Of a stretch of 5,763 nucleotides of DNA, positions 5,626-5,763 are shown piece after piece. Where the stretch lies: positions 1 to 5,763 of the forward strand of contig CALJKZ010000506.1 of assembly GCA_937983085.1 (NCBI GenBank), in the 5' to 3' direction. A program made the position numbers and the translations under genes. The stretch is from an uncultured Gemmatimonadales bacterium (GTDB lineage: Bacteria; Gemmatimonadota; Gemmatimonadetes; Longimicrobiales; Gaopeijiaceae). The notes below the pieces were generated by a model. It worked only from the letters and a program-made list of their open reading frames with translations. It searched no databases and was not told where the DNA came from. The first letter of the stretch is position 1. The number at the start of each line of letters is the position of its first letter.

Positions 5626-5763
5626 CCAAAGAAGAACTCATCAAGAAGTACCAGCTCCACGAAACCGATCGTGGCAGCGCCCCGGTCCAGATCGCGATCC
5701 TCACGGCCCGCATCAACGATCTCAGGGACCACTTCGACGCCCACAAGCACGACCACCACTCCC
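5616..5763 (+). CDS. rpsO: 30S ribosomal protein S15, N-terminal part (3' partial)
   Basis: S15 is a primary binder of the 16S central domain at the helix 20-21-22 junction and contributes to bridge B4 with the 50S subunit. Forty-nine codons are present before the window ends, out of roughly 89 in the full protein. The sequence MPVAKEELIKKY, then GSAPVQIAILTARINDL and HFDAHKHDHHS, matches the family: the D.GS.EVQ-type motif (here DRGSAPVQ), the T.RIN.L helix and the conserved H..DHHS rRNA-binding segment. ATG 5616 is supported by the strong GAGGAGG 8 nt upstream. The gene is separated from ribF by a probable terminator, so it may be transcribed at least partly on its own, as is common for rpsO-pnp units. 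pnp may follow outside the window, but this cannot be seen. Confidence -1.
   Translation, partial: MPVAKEELIKKYQLHETDRGSAPVQIAILTARINDLRDHFDAHKHDHHS

Noticed and set aside
1..5763. A novel accessory system (defence, mobile element, CRISPR)
   Set aside because: Every coding stretch is explained by a conserved housekeeping operon. No repeats arrays, transposase, integrase or toxin-like genes are present.

Overview
This window is a conserved bacterial translation and ribosome-maturation operon, all on the + strand. In order it holds: the 3' end of a ylxQ-like (L7Ae-family) gene (1-173), infB (181-2844), ylxP/DUF503 (2921-3202), rbfA (3225-3614), truB (3619-4539), ribF (4536-5477), a 138-bp intergenic region with a probable intrinsic terminator and a structured leader, and the 5' end of rpsO (5616 to the window edge). 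No mobile element, CRISPR array, tRNA/rRNA gene, phage gene or defence gene was seen.

The DNA is strongly GC-rich, with G/C-ending codons in every gene. The order nusA-ylxR/ylxQ-infB-ylxP-rbfA-truB-ribF-rpsO-(pnp) occurs in several GC-rich phyla. The style of the IF-2 C-terminal half and the general gene order recall Gemmatimonadota or a related lineage. That placement is an impression from memory, not a search result, and should be held loosely. The very acidic IF-2 linker would also fit a marine or salt-adapted host.

The genes are tightly packed. ylxQ and infB are 7 nt apart, rbfA and truB 4 nt apart, and truB and ribF share an ATGA overlap. Only two gaps are larger: infB-ylxP (76 nt, with a nested inverted repeat) and ribF-rpsO (138 nt). 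The products act on one process: IF-2 places initiator tRNA, RbfA matures the 30S subunit, TruB modifies tRNA U55, and S15 nucleates the 16S central domain. YlxQ is a small RNA-binding protein, YlxP is uncharacterised, and RibF makes FMN/FAD and is a frequent passenger in this cluster.

No undescribed system is apparent. The points most worth a second look are non-coding. The rpsO start codon lies exactly in the tetraloop of a perfect 6-bp hairpin, downstream of a terminator and near a pyrimidine tract able to pair with the Shine-Dalgarno sequence, so an S15-responsive leader is a candidate. Others are the nested hairpin after infB, a 13-bp perfect hairpin inside ylxQ, and a possible internal start giving a shorter IF-2.

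[Form note: the original answer stated no feature confidences; -1 in that required field means not stated.]
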